Shown here: piece by piece, positions 6,294-6,295 of the stretch
Layout of the letters: every line of letters begins with the position of its first letter
Position numbering within the stretch: position 1 is the first letter of the stretch
Assembly: GCA_002413265.1 (NCBI GenBank)
Contig: DHWR01000243.1
Coordinates: forward strand, 1,353 to 7,647
Length of the DNA: 6,295 nucleotides
Source: Chloroflexi bacterium UBA5177
Lineage (GTDB): Bacteria > Chloroflexota > UBA5177
Direction of reading: 5' to 3'
Notes under the pieces: generated by a model
Database searches by the model: none
What the model saw: the letters and a program-made list of their open reading frames with translations, nothing else
Told to the model about the DNA's origin: nothing
Program-made: the position numbers and the translations under genes

Positions 6294-6295
6294 CA

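Overview
The window is a GC-rich, gene-dense bacterial fragment. It holds two minus-strand gene blocks on either side of one plus-strand gene. Nothing in it fixes the phylum. The heme A synthase carries both extracellular cysteine pairs, as in Bacillus-type CtaA, and the sensor kinase has a DevS-like GAF domain. These features are common in Chloroflexota, Actinomycetota and related poorly cultured lineages, but that placement is a weak inference. An aerobic organism with an aa3/caa3-type heme-copper oxidase is implied by ctaA. No RNA genes, mobile elements, CRISPR arrays or long repeats were seen.

Left block (about 1-2269): a radical SAM/SPASM protein of the TIGR04053 type is followed after a 39-base gap by heme A synthase (ctaA), both on the minus strand and probably one transcript. 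The ctaA start is best placed at the ATG at 1132, behind a strong Shine-Dalgarno. At the far left, a plus-strand reading frame open at the window edge runs to a stop at 154. It looks like the C-terminus of a membrane protein overlapping the ctaA 3' end tail to tail.

Middle: a 218-base divergent intergenic region separates the radical SAM gene from a plus-strand small cupin gene (2488-2919). The cupin gene converges on the right block across a 70-base gap with no convincing terminator.

Right block (2990-6295, minus strand): a membrane protein fragment or small membrane protein, a small two-helix membrane protein, a membrane-bound PAS-GAF-HisKA_3 sensor histidine kinase and a NarL/FixJ-type response regulator lie head to tail. 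The first two genes overlap as ATGA, and the kinase-regulator junction as TGATG. The GAF domain carries a His and a Tyr 22 residues apart, in the same motif context as the proximal His149 and distal Tyr171 of mycobacterial DevS.

The most interesting reading is a heme-based O2/NO/CO-responsive two-component system encoded with small membrane proteins, and next to genes for heme A synthesis and an uncharacterised radical SAM enzyme. The gene calls are solid. The gas-sensing function and its link to the respiratory genes are inference.
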